Source: Archangium lansingense (GTDB lineage Bacteria; Myxococcota; Myxococcia; Myxococcales; Myxococcaceae). Taken from it: DNA of 64,000 nt. The stretch spans positions 2,604,001-2,668,000 of the forward strand of contig NZ_JAPNKA010000001.1 in assembly GCF_026626635.1 (NCBI RefSeq), in the 5' to 3' direction. The notes beneath the pieces are model-generated. The model was not told where the DNA came from and did no database searches. It worked only from the letters and a program-made list of their open reading frames with translations. This document shows positions 1 to 14,560 of this stretch, piece after piece (positions within the stretch are counted from its first letter, which is position 1; each line of letters begins with the position of its first letter). The position numbers and the translations under genes are program-made.

Positions 1-663
1 GTCACAGTGCCCGAGCTGCAGCGAGAGCGAGGCCAGCCTCAGCGCCGCCAGCGACGAGGCCGTGCCCGCGTCCACCGCCAGGTGCCCACCGCGCGTGTCC
101 AGCAGGCTGGAGAGGCGGTTGGCCACCATGGTGGCCGTCATGGGCACCGACTCGGTGATGATGGGCGGGGCCACCTCGTTGATCAGCTTGTCCACGGCCG
201 CCAGCAGCCGGTCGCCGTCGGCGCGTCCCTGGAGGAGGGTGGCCAGGTGCTCTCGCAGCTCCGGCGTGCGCAGCCGCAGGGCCTGGTTGGTCTTCATGTC
301 CAGGCCCAGGCCGGTGGAGCCCAGGTAGATGGCGCACCGGCCGCCCGGGCTCTTCTCCGGGCTGTAGCCAGCATCCTCCGTGGCCTGCAGCAGCGTCAGG
401 TGGAGCAGCCGCTCCATGCGGTGCATCTTCTCCACGTGGGCGGGCGGCAGGCGGAACTTCTTCCAGTCCTTGCCCTCTTCGGGGACGAAGCCGCCCAGCA
501 GCGGATGGCTCAGGTTCAGCCCGGCGCTCCAGTCTTCGGGAACGCGCGTCAAGGCGCGCATTCCCTCCAGGGACTGGTTCATGAAGCGCGACGGGGAGTC
601 GGCGCCGGGCAGCCGGCACCCGAGCCCGATGATGGCCAGAGGGATGTGCGTGGAAGAGGTCAT
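1..663 (-). CDS. Ketosynthase-like (KS) protein, 3' part cut by window edge
   Basis: The first 221 codons of a beta-ketoacyl-synthase-fold protein are present; the rest lies beyond the left edge. It opens with the typical KS start (PLAIIGLGCRLPG). At residue 201 the active-site block reads VDAGTASSLAAL, so the nucleophilic Cys of a normal KS (DTACxSSL) is replaced by Thr. This suggests a chain-length-factor or decarboxylase-like partner rather than a condensing enzyme, which is an inference. Its ATG overlaps the stop of the preceding gene by 4 bases (ATGA), so translation is probably coupled. It is the third gene of the minus-strand synthase operon. Further domains may follow outside the window. 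Confidence 0.85.
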   Translation of the reverse strand, partial: MTSSTHIPLAIIGLGCRLPGADSPSRFMNQSLEGMRALTRVPEDWSAGLNLSHPLLGGFVPEEGKDWKKFRLPPAHVEKMHRMERLLHLTLLQATEDAGYSPEKSPGGRCAIYLGSTGLGLDMKTNQALRLRTPELREHLATLLQGRADGDRLLAAVDKLINEVAPPIITESVPMTATMVANRLSSLLDTRGGHLAVDAGTASSLAALRLASLSLQLGHCD

Positions 664-1610
664 CGCGGTGTGAGGCTCTTGACGAACGACTGCCAGGCAA
701 GACGGGGCAAGGTGGGAGTGACGTCCTCGGAGGGCAGGGAGGCCATGCCAATGCCGCGCAGCTCGAGGACGGGAATTCCGTCCTGACCGAGGAGGTGGGC
801 GTCGAAGGAAGCCAGTCCGCTGCTGGCGCCGGACAGGCGGGCGTCACACATGAGGCGCTCGTCGCGCCGGGGCATTCGGAACCAGGTGGCCTCGGAGATG
901 GCCATCTCGCGCGAGCCCTCGCCCGAGAAGGCGTACCAGAGCCACTTCACCATGTGCAGCGCGCCCTCCATGGCAGCGGGGGCCACCTGGATGCGGCTGG
1001 CGGGCAGCACCTTGGACATCACGCGGGGGTGGACGAGCCCACCCTGGATGCGGCCCAGCTCGCACAGCCGGGCCCAGGAAATGACTTGGAGCGACTCGGG
1101 GACATCTCCCTGTCCGCCCGCCGAGGTGTAGAGCTGCCGGCCGTTCTGGAGGTTCTCCGACTTGGGGGCCAGCATCTGCTGCTGCTGGGGCCAGGGCGCG
1201 GGCCCGTAGGCATGGGCGAACTGGAGGATGGCGCGGCAGACGGGGATGGGCTCCTCGGTCATCTCCTCGTGCCCCGTGCTGGCGCCGGCGCTCACCGTCT
1301 CCACCGACAAGAAGACCGACACCTCACCGTCCGCCTCGCGGCGGGCACGCCCCACCAGCCGCGCGGCGGACGAGGGCTGCGAGGAGCGCAGGAACCAGCG
1401 CACGTCCCGCATCCCCACCAGCACGCGATCCGGGTACACGAGCGCGCCCACCTCGGCCAGGAACTCCAGCTCCATCGAGGCGGGCAGCGGCCGCGTCTCC
1501 TCGTCGAGCTCCCGGGGGAGGCACACGTCGCGCTTGGCGACGGCGCTCTCACCCCGGAAGACCTCGGAGACATCCTCCAGCAGCGGGTATTGTGAGGTAT
1601 CGGGTTGCAC
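660..1610 (-). CDS. PKS dehydratase-like (hot-dog fold) protein
   Basis: This 316-residue protein lies between the KS-KS-AT-ACP-ACP protein and the KS-like protein. The segment around residues 45-80 (MELEFLAEVGALVYPDRVLVGMRDVRWF) has the look of a polyketide/PUFA dehydratase hot-dog domain, and a second half of similar size follows, as in double hot-dog DH proteins. I do not see the HxxxGxxxxP catalytic motif, so it may be a degenerate or structural DH. It starts with GTG three bases after the upstream stop and ends in an ATGA overlap with the next gene, which indicates a tightly coupled operon. The family assignment rests on pattern recognition and is moderate. Confidence 0.6.
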   Translation of the reverse strand: MQPDTSQYPLLEDVSEVFRGESAVAKRDVCLPRELDEETRPLPASMELEFLAEVGALVYPDRVLVGMRDVRWFLRSSQPSSAARLVGRARREADGEVSVFLSVETVSAGASTGHEEMTEEPIPVCRAILQFAHAYGPAPWPQQQQMLAPKSENLQNGRQLYTSAGGQGDVPESLQVISWARLCELGRIQGGLVHPRVMSKVLPASRIQVAPAAMEGALHMVKWLWYAFSGEGSREMAISEATWFRMPRRDERLMCDARLSGASSGLASFDAHLLGQDGIPVLELRGIGMASLPSEDVTPTLPRLAWQSFVKSLTPR

Positions 1611-1613
1611 GGT

Positions 1614-6899
<5,286 letters not shown>

Positions 6900-7298
6900 T
6901 CAGGCTCTCTCTGTTGATCGGGTCGAACCCAGTGGGGGGGCCTACTCAGGTGATGACCGCAGGGGAGCCCAATCCTACCACGCGGCTCGTGCGGTGGAGG
7001 GGGATGTGAAGGTGGGGGGACTTCGCTTGGGTGGCGAGCGCGGCCAGGGAGCAGGCAGGCTGGCTGCCTGGGGGGCGATCACCCGAGCTTTGTTAACGGG
7101 GAGCGCGGTCTCGCGCACTGGCATTGACGGCCTGTCAGGTGGCCCAAGCGCTGGCGCGACACGCTGGCGCGGTGGTGCTGCACGGCCTGCGTCAAAAGGC
7201 CCGTTTCTCCTTGGGGCCCCTCGCGTCACGGCGGTGGGCGCGGGGGTTGCACAGGCAGCCCGGTGGCCTGACGGCAGGCCACACACGAGGAGAACGAC
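6900..7298. other. Divergent intergenic region, synthase operon / gspG
   Basis: This region of 399 bp separates the minus-strand synthase operon from the plus-strand pseudopilin gene and must hold both promoters. A purine-rich stretch (GAGAGAG) a few bases before the synthase ATG can serve as its ribosome site. A GAGGAG seven bases before 7299 serves gspG. Apart from the 17-bp repeat copy I see no gene or convincing operator. Confidence 0.6.
6966..6982. repeat. 17-bp exact direct repeat, upstream copy
   Basis: This is the second copy of the 17-mer at 6869-6885, 97 bp away in the intergenic region. On the minus strand it could read as another VVGLG, like the start of a ketosynthase. It may be a remnant of an older start or of a partial duplication. 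Confidence 0.7.
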
Positions 7299-7730
7299 AT
7301 GAGCCTGAAGAAGATGCGCAAGCAGCAGAGCCGCCGCCAGCGCGGCATGACCCTCATTGAGATCATGGTGGTGATCACCATCCTCGGGTTGATCATGGCC
7401 GCGGTGGGCGTGGCCGTCATTCCGAGGCTCGAGGAGGCCAAGCGGGACACCGCGCGGTTGGACATCGCCAACCTCCACAACGCGCTCAAGCTCTACTACG
7501 CGAAGAAGGGCAAGTACCCCGACACGAGCACGGGCCTGCGCGCGCTGGTGGAGACGCAGACCTTGGAGCAGATGCCCAAGGACCCCTGGGGCAACGAGTA
7601 CGTGTACCTCAGCGAGGGTGGCAAGCCCGTCATCACTGCCTATGGCGCGGATGGCTCGCCGGGTGGAGAGGGCGCGGATGCGGACGTCTCCTCGCGCGAT
7701 CTCCAGAAGGAGGCCGTGGCAAACAGGTAG
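7299..7730 (+). CDS. gspG: Type II secretion major pseudopilin GspG
   Basis: This 143-residue prepilin-like protein has a basic leader of 16 residues ending in Gly. The cleavage context RQRG|MTLIEIM follows, with Glu at mature position 5 and a hydrophobic N-terminal helix (residues 17-40). The C-terminal part carries the GspG hallmark TSTGLRALVE...MPKDPWGNEYVY and an acidic calcium-site-like tail. After processing by a prepilin peptidase it would polymerise into the type II secretion pseudopilus. No other gsp genes adjoin it, so it is either an orphan or its partners are elsewhere. The start is supported by a good GAGGAG site. Confidence 0.93.
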   Translation: MSLKKMRKQQSRRQRGMTLIEIMVVITILGLIMAAVGVAVIPRLEEAKRDTARLDIANLHNALKLYYAKKGKYPDTSTGLRALVETQTLEQMPKDPWGNEYVYLSEGGKPVITAYGADGSPGGEGADADVSSRDLQKEAVANR

Positions 7731-7851
7731 CCATCGGATGGCACCCTGGCTGGATTGCGGCCGGAAGGGGGACCGTCATTCCCCCAGCGTGGCGGGTGGG
7801 GGCGTTGCTCGTGTCTTCTCGGTCCTAACTTCCCAGGTGCGGAGGTAGGTC

Positions 7852-8256
7852 ATGGGACGCACGATCGAGATTCCGAAGCAGACCTGGGCCGTCTATTTCG
7901 ACAACCTGAACAAGCGGGCGCTGAGCGAGCCCGTTCGAATCGAGGTGGAGAACCGGGACATCGGCGACCAGGAGATGACTCGCAGGCTTCCCCTGGTGGG
8001 GCTCGATCTGGAGACGAAGGGCTCCGAGGCCGGCGACATCGAGGTGACGGTGGGCGACGAGCGTCAGGAGTTCACGCACCACATCGACAACCCGACGCGC
8101 GTGTACCTCAAGGTGGACGACGACGGGAACATCGACTGCATGGAGGTCGAGGATCAGGACAACGGCAAGACGCTCATCTTCTTCGAGGGGAGCGGGGTGC
8201 CGGCCCAGATTCAGCAGGGCTCCAGGGGCTTCGAGGAGCCTGCTCCCTCCATGTGA
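7852..8256 (+). CDS. DUF5335-like small acidic protein
   Basis: This 134-residue acidic soluble protein has no signal peptide. The opening pattern (IPKQTWAVYFDNLNK) and the middle and C-terminal blocks (GDIEVTVGD, IDCMEVEDQDNGKTLIFFE) match my memory of the DUF5335 family of uncharacterised proteins. A strong GGAGGT site precedes the ATG. It lies 121 bp after gspG on the same strand and is followed by a clear hairpin terminator, so it is probably the last gene of its transcript. The function is unknown. Confidence 0.8.
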   Translation: MGRTIEIPKQTWAVYFDNLNKRALSEPVRIEVENRDIGDQEMTRRLPLVGLDLETKGSEAGDIEVTVGDERQEFTHHIDNPTRVYLKVDDDGNIDCMEVEDQDNGKTLIFFEGSGVPAQIQQGSRGFEEPAPSM

Positions 8257-8290
8257 GGGTGTTCGAGGGGCATGGCCCCTGAGCGTCTGC

Positions 8291-8320
8291 ACCCCGCCCG
8301 CGAGTGCTCACGGGCGGGGT
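8291..8320. terminator. Perfect 10-bp hairpin between convergent genes
   Basis: ACCCCGCCCG pairs perfectly with CGGGCGGGGT around a 10-base loop. It sits between the DUF5335 gene and the convergent solute-binding lipoprotein gene, so it can end transcription from both sides. There is no long T run, as is usual in such high-GC genomes. Confidence 0.8.
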
Positions 8321-8332
8321 GACGCTTGGGCT

Positions 8333-9751
8333 CTACTGAGGCGGCTCGAGGTTGGACGCGATGGTGACGAAGCCCGAGTCCCCCACCTGCCACAACTCCA
8401 CGGGGGCACGCGCCTCGCCGTTGGAGTCGAAGTCCAGCGGACCGCTGGCGCCCTCGACGTTGATGGGCCGGTTCGCGGCCAGCTCCGCCGCGAGGTAGGT
8501 GAAGTTGGAGTTGGTGAGCTGGGTATTGGTGCTGCTCGAGCCGCTGGAGACGCGCGTGAGCGCCTCGGCCATCTTCACGCCCGTCACGGCGTTGGTGGTG
8601 CTCAGCGAGTAGGAAGCGCTCAGCGCCAGCAGGTACATGGCGTCGTAGGCGTTGGAGGTGTAGGCGTACCCGGCCGGGTCCTTCTTGTACTTGTCGTTGA
8701 AGCGCGCGCTGAAGGTGCTGAAGGCCTGGCCGGTGCCCTGCGCCGGGGCGGTGCCGTAGAAGGCCCGGGCCTGGCTGGCCGCCAGCGAGTCCGCCAGCAC
8801 GGTCGAGTCCTTCACGCTGTCGGAGAAGAACCAGCGGTGGCCGTTCTCGCGCTTGAGGTTGGTCCGGGTGGAGGCCTCCTTGAGGATGGCCGTCGCGTCA
8901 TCGGCGAAGCCGATCAGCACGGTGACGTCCGGGTCGTACGTCATGTCGAGTGAGTCCAGCACCACCTTCACGTCACCCCCCCGCTGATAGAGGAAGGTGC
9001 GGTTGGCCACCCGCGTCGGGCCGGTGTTGAGCTGCTCGGAGATGATGTTGGAGAGGCCCTGTCCGTACTGATCCTCCACGTAGAGGATGCCCACCTTGCT
9101 CGGGATGGTGCCGCCGAAGAGGTCGCTCCTCGTGCGCAGCAGGTTGGCGATGACGCTGCCCTGGATGGCATCCGAGGGCGAGGTGCGCCACAGCAGGCCC
9201 ACCGAGCCCCCGTTGGTGTCCGGCTTCACCGTGAGCTCCGGTGAGGAGGCGCTGTAGCTCATGGTGAGCACGCCCGCGGGGATCGTCACATCCGCCGCCG
9301 CGAGCGTCTGGCTGCTGCCGGCCGTCAGTATCGCCGCCACCTTCTTGTCATCGACCAGCCACCGGGCCTGCTTCTCCGCGACGTCCTTGCTGCTCCCGGT
9401 GTCGCAGAAGAACAGGGCGATCTTCTTGCCGTTGAGGGTGCGCTGGTTGACCTCGTCCAGCGCGAGCAGCGCGGCGTTGAGCCCCTGTACGTCGGACTCG
9501 TCCAGGCTGGCGCCCGGTTCCGGGCTGGTGTGGAGGGGGAAGAGGGCGCCCATCCGGATGGCATCGGCTTCGGTGGAGCCGTAGGGATCGGCCAGGCAGC
9601 CAGCAGGCAGCGGCAGGCAGAGCTGCTGCACGCACACCTGATCGCTCTCACAGTCCGCGCTCGTCGCGCACTCATCGAGTCCGCCGGCCACGGTGAGGCT
9701 GCACCCGGTGGCCAGCACGGACACCACTCCCGTCATGAATAGCGCGCGCAT
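8333..9751 (-). CDS. LivJ-type ABC solute-binding lipoprotein
   Basis: This is a 472-residue lipoprotein with a signal peptide ending in LATGC (Cys17). A short Cys-rich patch follows (residues 27-52, spacing CxxxxxCxxxxxCxxxxC), then a Peripla_BP_6/LivJ-like two-lobe ligand-binding domain (about 75-460). Recognisable parts include IRMGALFPL, the CDTGSSKDVAEKQARWLV segment and a late YAYTSNAYDAMYLLAL segment. The ATG overlaps the stop of the upstream TPR gene by one base, so I use it and not the far upstream open frame. No permease or ATPase gene adjoins it, so it may act as a receptor rather than in uptake. The ligand is unknown. Confidence 0.85.
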   Translation of the reverse strand: MRALFMTGVVSVLATGCSLTVAGGLDECATSADCESDQVCVQQLCLPLPAGCLADPYGSTEADAIRMGALFPLHTSPEPGASLDESDVQGLNAALLALDEVNQRTLNGKKIALFFCDTGSSKDVAEKQARWLVDDKKVAAILTAGSSQTLAAADVTIPAGVLTMSYSASSPELTVKPDTNGGSVGLLWRTSPSDAIQGSVIANLLRTRSDLFGGTIPSKVGILYVEDQYGQGLSNIISEQLNTGPTRVANRTFLYQRGGDVKVVLDSLDMTYDPDVTVLIGFADDATAILKEASTRTNLKRENGHRWFFSDSVKDSTVLADSLAASQARAFYGTAPAQGTGQAFSTFSARFNDKYKKDPAGYAYTSNAYDAMYLLALSASYSLSTTNAVTGVKMAEALTRVSSGSSSTNTQLTNSNFTYLAAELAANRPINVEGASGPLDFDSNGEARAPVELWQVGDSGFVTIASNLEPPQ

Positions 9752-10557
9752 CAGAAGTTCACCTCCACACCCGCTCCGGTGCCCCGGGGCGCGGATGTCA
9801 GCCGGGCCTTGCCGGGTTTGGTTACGGGCTCCTTGGGATAGAGCAGGACGGCCGCCACCGCGCCCACCAGTCCCACCCCGAATCCGATGTCCGCCAGCAG
9901 CGCGTTGCTCCGGGTGGTGTTCCTCGCCGCCAGCTTGGACTCCAGATCCGTGGCGCCGTTGAAGTCGGCGCGCGAGCCGTTGGCCATCAGCCCGAAGACG
10001 GTCCCCATGCCCACGCCCGCCAGCGCCACGCCGCCCAGGGCGAAGGACGTCACCTGCATGCGCTTGCGCGAGACCTGGGTCTCCTCGCGCGCCGCATTCA
10101 GGCGAAGCTGGTTGGCCTCCTCGGCGCGTTTGGCCGCCGCTCGCTCCGTCTCCACCCGCCGCTGGGCCTCCGCGGCCTCCGCCTGCAGCCGCTTGCGCTC
10201 GACCTCCGCCTTCTCCTCCTTCTCCTTCTGCAGCCGGAGCCGGTCGATGGCCGAGCGGGAGCGCTTGCGCAGCTGCGCGTCCTCGCCGTCCGTCAGGTAC
10301 TTCTCGTAGTAGGAGATGGCCTCCGTCTCCTTGCCGGCCTGATCGTACGCGCGGGCGATGTTGTAGATGATGCGCGTGTCGGAGAGGGACTCGCTCGCCT
10401 TCTCCAGCAACGCCGCCGCTTCCAGGTACTTCTTCTGGTCGTACAGCTTCTCGGCCTGCTTGATGAGCTCCTTGGGATTGCGCGAGCCGCCCCGCTGGGC
10501 ATGGGCGGGGGCGGGCGCGAACAGGAGGGCCGCCAATAAAACCAAGACCAATCGCAT
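9751..10557 (-). CDS. Secreted or membrane TPR protein with coiled coil
   Basis: This 268-residue protein has a Sec signal (cleavage near AHA|Q, residue 20) and two or three TPR-like helices (about 28-95: AEKLYDQKKYLEAAALLEKA, IIYNIARAYDQAGKETEAISYYEKYL). A long charged coiled coil follows (about 98-160, rich in KEKEE/ERKRLQAE). Two hydrophobic segments (about 168-190 and 222-243) may anchor it. It is translationally coupled (TGATG) to the solute-binding lipoprotein, so the two probably form an envelope complex. This TPR plus hydrophobic tail layout is common in myxobacteria, but no role is established. Confidence 0.8.
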   Translation of the reverse strand: MRLVLVLLAALLFAPAPAHAQRGGSRNPKELIKQAEKLYDQKKYLEAAALLEKASESLSDTRIIYNIARAYDQAGKETEAISYYEKYLTDGEDAQLRKRSRSAIDRLRLQKEKEEKAEVERKRLQAEAAEAQRRVETERAAAKRAEEANQLRLNAAREETQVSRKRMQVTSFALGGVALAGVGMGTVFGLMANGSRADFNGATDLESKLAARNTTRSNALLADIGFGVGLVGAVAAVLLYPKEPVTKPGKARLTSAPRGTGAGVEVNF

Positions 10558-10610
10558 GGTTGCGGAGCCTACTCCTGAACTCCCCGCCGGGCGAAGGGGC
10601 CTGAAAACAG

Positions 10611-10645
10611 CGGGGCCGCCCCACCTTGACGGAGGGACGGCCCCG
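10611..10645 (-). terminator. Hairpin downstream of pckG
   Basis: CGGGGCCG (10611-10618) pairs with CGGCCCCG (10638-10645) in the gap after the pckG stop codon. It is a likely intrinsic or Rho-assisted terminator that separates pckG from the TPR gene. Confidence 0.6.
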
Positions 10646-10676
10646 AAGGACGGCGGGCCCTATCCGGGCCGTTGGC

Positions 10677-12470
10677 TCAGCTCCCCAGGCGGGAGATGAG
10701 CAGCTTGCGCGTGAGGGTGAGCGCCTCGGGGGCCTTGAGGCCCAGGGACTCGAAGAAGGGCTCCTGGCTCTTGAGCTCGGCCTTCCACTCGTCCTCCTTG
10801 ATGGAGGTGACCTCGGCAACGGCCTCCTGGGAGATGTCCAGGCCCTTGAGGTTGAGGCCCTGGTCGGAGCGCGGCACCCAGCCCAGCAGCGTCTCCTCGG
10901 TGGGAACGCGGCCGTGGACGCGGTTCACAATCCACTCCAGCACGCGCATGTTGTCGCCGAAGCCCGGCCAGATGAACTTGCCGTTCTTGTCCTGACGGAA
11001 CCAGTTGACCTGGAAGATCTTCGGCGGGTGGGCGATCTTCTTCTGCATGTCCAGCCAGTGCTGGAGGTAGTCACCCATGTGGTAGCCGCAGAAGGGCAGC
11101 ATGGCCATGGGGTCGCGGCGCACCACGCCCACCTTGCCGGTGGCGGCGGCGGTGGTCTCGCTGCCCATGGTGGCGCCGAGGAACACGCCGTGGGTCCAGT
11201 TGAAGGCCTGGATGACCAGCGGGACGGTGTTGGAGCGGCGGCCGCCGAAGATGAGGGCGGAGATGGGCACGCCCATCGGGTCATTCGCCTTGGCGCTGAG
11301 GACGGGGTTGTTGGAGGCGGGCGCGGTGAAGCGGCTGTTGGGGTGCGCGGCCTTCTCCGTGCTGCCCTTCTTCCAGGGGCGGCCCTGCCAGTCGGTGAGC
11401 TCCTCGGGGACCTCGCCGTCCATGCCCTCCCACCACACGTCGCCGTCCGGCGTCATGGCCACGTTGGTGAAGAGCGTGTCCTTGGACACGCTGGCCATGG
11501 CGTTGGGGTTGCTCTTGTAGTTGGTGCCGGGGGCCACGCCGAAGTAGCCGGCCTCGGGGTTGATGGCCCACAGGCGGCCGTCCGGACCCACGCGCATCCA
11601 GGCGATGTCGTCGCCCACGGTCTCGATCTTCCAGCCCTCGTACTCCTTGGGCGGAATCATCATGGCGAAGTTCGTCTTGCCGCACGCCGACGGGAAGGCG
11701 GCCGCCACGTACGTGGTCTCACCCTTGGGGCTGGTGACACCCAGAATCAGCATGTGCTCGGCGAGCCAACCCTCGTGCTGGCCGAGGTAGCTGCCGATGC
11801 GCAGGGCGAGGCATTTCTTGCCCAGCAGCACGTTGCCGCCATATCCGCTGCCGAAGCTCCAGATGGTGTTGTCCTGGGGGAAGTGGCAGATGAAGCGGCG
11901 GTCCGGGTTGAGATCGCCCGTGCTGTGCAGGCCGCGGTTGAAGTCGTTGGAGTCGCCGAGCATGTCCAGCGCGGCCTTCCCCATGCGCGTCATGATCCGC
12001 ATGTTGAGCGCGACATAGACGCTGTCGGTGAGCTCCACGCCAATCTTGGCGAAGGGGCTGCCCAGCGGGCCCATGACGTAGGGCACCACGTACATGGTGC
12101 GGCCCTTCATGCAGCCGGTGAACAGGTGGGTCAGCTTGGTGTAGGCCGCCTCGGGCTCCATCCAGTTGTTGGTGGGGCCAGCGTCCTCCTTGTTCGTGGT
12201 GCAGATGAACGTGAGGTGCTCCACGCGCGCCACGTCATTGGGGTTGGAGCGGTGCAGGTAGCAGCCGGGGCGCTTCTGCTGGTTGAGCGGGATGAGGATG
12301 CCCTCCTTCACCGCCAGGTCGGTGAAGCGCTTCTTCTCCTCCTCCGAGCCGTCACACCAGACGATGTTGTCCGGCTGCGTCATCTGCGCCATCTTCGCCA
12401 CCCAGGCCAGCAACTCCGCGTTCTTCGTGGGAGCGTTGCCCTGGAGCGCTGCGTTTTGGGTCGAAGCCAT
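10677..12470 (-). CDS. pckG: Phosphoenolpyruvate carboxykinase (GTP)
   Basis: This 597-residue cytoplasmic enzyme converts oxaloacetate and GTP to PEP, GDP and CO2, the first committed step of gluconeogenesis. That suits a predator living on amino acids and lipids. The length is normal for the GTP class. The P-loop/kinase-1a motif FPSACGKTN, with the reactive Cys near residue 263, is intact. So are the metal and substrate blocks (IGDD-like [21 protein letters not shown]) and the [11 protein letters not shown] segment. It is monocistronic, with a hairpin downstream and an AT-rich divergent promoter region upstream. Confidence 0.97.
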   Translation of the reverse strand: MASTQNAALQGNAPTKNAELLAWVAKMAQMTQPDNIVWCDGSEEEKKRFTDLAVKEGILIPLNQQKRPGCYLHRSNPNDVARVEHLTFICTTNKEDAGPTNNWMEPEAAYTKLTHLFTGCMKGRTMYVVPYVMGPLGSPFAKIGVELTDSVYVALNMRIMTRMGKAALDMLGDSNDFNRGLHSTGDLNPDRRFICHFPQDNTIWSFGSGYGGNVLLGKKCLALRIGSYLGQHEGWLAEHMLILGVTSPKGETTYVAAAFPSACGKTNFAMMIPPKEYEGWKIETVGDDIAWMRVGPDGRLWAINPEAGYFGVAPGTNYKSNPNAMASVSKDTLFTNVAMTPDGDVWWEGMDGEVPEELTDWQGRPWKKGSTEKAAHPNSRFTAPASNNPVLSAKANDPMGVPISALIFGGRRSNTVPLVIQAFNWTHGVFLGATMGSETTAAATGKVGVVRRDPMAMLPFCGYHMGDYLQHWLDMQKKIAHPPKIFQVNWFRQDKNGKFIWPGFGDNMRVLEWIVNRVHGRVPTEETLLGWVPRSDQGLNLKGLDISQEAVAEVTSIKEDEWKAELKSQEPFFESLGLKAPEALTLTRKLLISRLGS

Positions 12471-12568
12471 TCGCTTGTCTCCTAAGTTGGTGGGCGAACC
12501 TTCCTGGGTGGCCCCTGTAAAAGCAACAACGCCCCGGGGTGAAGCCTGTCCCGGCGCTGCCGCCTTCC

Positions 12569-12587
12569 TTCAATTTCACTTATTGAA
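12569..12587. promoter_or_regulatory. Inverted repeat in the pckG upstream region
   Basis: TTCAAT and ATTGAA form a perfect 6-bp inverted repeat with a 7-base spacer, inside the only AT-rich patch of the 229-bp divergent gap between pckG and the SLC13 gene. It lies about 100 bp before the pckG start. It could be an operator or part of a promoter. The evidence is only symmetry and composition. Confidence 0.35.
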
Positions 12588-12699
12588 CCTCCATTATTCA
12601 GTAGCAGACGTTCGGAGGGGTGGGGCTCTCGGCTAGCGGACGTTCGCGGGGGGAGGGGTCTCACCTCCGGGCACATGGAGTCCCAGGTTGGGGGCGTCC

Positions 12700-14556
12700 A
12701 TGAGCATCGCAATCGTACTGGGCATCGTGGTGATCGCCGTGGTGCTCTTCTCCGTGGAAGCCATTCCACTGGAGCTGAGCTCGCTCATCGTGGTGTGCCT
12801 GCTGGTGTTGTTCCGGGTCCTCACCCCCGACGAGGCCTTCGCGGGCTTCAGCAACGACACCGTCATCTTCATCTTCACCCTGTTGGTGATGACTCAGGGG
12901 CTCGCCTCCACGGGCGTGGTGCAGCTGGTCGGGCAGAGGCTCGCTTTCTTCGCGCGCTACGGCCACCAGACCTTCGTCCTGGCGATGATGGTGGTGGTGG
13001 TCATCTTCTCGCTGGCGCTCTCCAACGCGGTGACCACCGCGGCCTTCCTGCCGGTGGCCATTGGTGCGGCCACCCGGGCCAAGGTGCCCCGGAGCAAGGT
13101 GCTGCTGCCGCTCGCCTACGCGTCCATGGTGGGCGGGATGATCATGATCTACGGCACCTCGACGAACCTGGTGGCGTCCGAGGCGATGCAGAACCTGGGG
13201 CTGGCGCCCATCGGGGTGTGGGAGATGGCCCCGGTGGGGATTCCGGTGACCATCATCGGAGTGGCCATGGTGGTGCTGCTCGGGCCGCTGCTGCTGCCGG
13301 CGCGCACGGGGGACTCGGACATGGGGGAGTGGGCGCTGCGCGACTACCTCACCGAGGCCGTCCTGCCAGAGGGCAGCCGCTACATCGGAAAGCAGCTCGC
13401 GGAGATCTCCGAGGGGCTGGGACTGCGCGTCATCGGGCTGGTGCGCGATGGCCAGGCGCTGCCGGCCAACCCCACCCTGGTGCTCACCGAGAAGGACCGG
13501 TTCATCATCGAGGGCCGCCGCGAGGACATGCTCCGGGTGAAGGACCTGCAGGGCATTGAGATCCGCCCCGACCTGAGGCTGTCGGACAGTGAGCTGCGGC
13601 TGAAGGACACCGTGCTGATCGAAGCGAGTGTGCCCCCGGGAAGCCCCCTGGTGGGACGAACCCTCAAGGAGGTGCTCTTCGCCGAGCGCTATGGACTGGT
13701 GGTGCTGGCCATCCACCGGCGGCCGGCCATCCAGCGGCTGACGAAGCTGCAGATGCTGGGGCGGCTCTTCGGAGGACAGTCGATGGCCGTCCTGCCGCTC
13801 AGCGCGGGCGACGTGCTGCTGCTGCGCGGGCCCCGCTCGCGTGTGAAGGAGCTGGCCGATGGCAGCAACCTGGTGGTCGTCACCGACGTGGAGTACCAGC
13901 CGCCCCGCTACGCCAAGGCCGCCCTGGCCACGCTCCTGTTCCTCGGGGCCCTCTCCGCGGGCACGCTGGACGTGGTGCCGCTGTCGGTCGCGGGGCTGGT
14001 GGGGATGATCCTGATGATCGCCACCGGGTGCGTGGACTCGCGGCTGGCCTTCCGGGTGGACTGGCGGGTGGTGCTGCTCATCGGCTCCATGTTCGCGCTC
14101 GGGGTGGCAATGGAGAAGAGCGGGGCGGGGATGTTCCTGGGCCAGCAGGTCATCGATCTGGTGGGAGGGGGCAGCCCCCGGGTGCTGCTCCTGCTGCTGA
14201 TGACGCTGACCATCCTCCTGTCAGCGCCCATGAGCAACCAGGCCGCGGCGCTGGTGATGCTGCCGGTGGCGATCAACGCCGCGAACCAGCTTGGGTTGGA
14301 GCCGCGGCCCTTCGCCATTGGCGTCACCGTGGCGGCGAGCTGCTCGTTCATCACGCCCCTCGAGCCGAGCTGCGTGATGGTCTACGGACCCGGCCACTAC
14401 CGCTTCAGCGACTTCTTCCGGCTGGGGACGCCGCTCACGGTGGTGCTGGTGGCCTTCCTCGTGGCCGCCGTCCCCGTCTTCTGGCCCTTCCAGAAGGCCG
14501 GGCCCGAGCCGGTCCGCGCTCGGGACCCGGTAAGCGAGCGCGTGGTTCCGCGGTAG
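12700..14556 (+). CDS. SLC13-family permease with two RCK_C/TrkA-C domains
   Basis: This inner-membrane transporter has about 618 residues from the ATG chosen here. An in-frame TTG at 12688 would add four residues. Hydrophobic helices fill about 1-210, then a soluble middle section (about 215-400) holds two TrkA-C-like beta domains (GSRYIGKQLAEISEGLGLRVIGLVR and GSPLVGRTLKEVLFAERYGLVVLAI), then helices resume to the end. Repeats such as NAVTTAAFLPVAIGAA and SNQAAALVMLPVAINAA are the paired hairpin/substrate motifs of the DASS/SLC13 fold. Substrates in the family include dicarboxylates, sulfate and other anions. The one here is unknown. It is divergent from pckG, so a C4-acid substrate is conceivable but unproven. 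Confidence 0.88.
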   Translation: MSIAIVLGIVVIAVVLFSVEAIPLELSSLIVVCLLVLFRVLTPDEAFAGFSNDTVIFIFTLLVMTQGLASTGVVQLVGQRLAFFARYGHQTFVLAMMVVVVIFSLALSNAVTTAAFLPVAIGAATRAKVPRSKVLLPLAYASMVGGMIMIYGTSTNLVASEAMQNLGLAPIGVWEMAPVGIPVTIIGVAMVVLLGPLLLPARTGDSDMGEWALRDYLTEAVLPEGSRYIGKQLAEISEGLGLRVIGLVRDGQALPANPTLVLTEKDRFIIEGRREDMLRVKDLQGIEIRPDLRLSDSELRLKDTVLIEASVPPGSPLVGRTLKEVLFAERYGLVVLAIHRRPAIQRLTKLQMLGRLFGGQSMAVLPLSAGDVLLLRGPRSRVKELADGSNLVVVTDVEYQPPRYAKAALATLLFLGALSAGTLDVVPLSVAGLVGMILMIATGCVDSRLAFRVDWRVVLLIGSMFALGVAMEKSGAGMFLGQQVIDLVGGGSPRVLLLLLMTLTILLSAPMSNQAAALVMLPVAINAANQLGLEPRPFAIGVTVAASCSFITPLEPSCVMVYGPGHYRFSDFFRLGTPLTVVLVAFLVAAVPVFWPFQKAGPEPVRARDPVSERVVPR

Positions 14557-14560
14557 GGGT

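Noticed and set aside
8336..10819. One long minus-strand open frame taken as a single 828-residue protein
   Set aside because: The N-terminal half has no protein character and overlaps the TPR gene in another frame. The true product starts at 9751 with a lipoprotein signal peptide.
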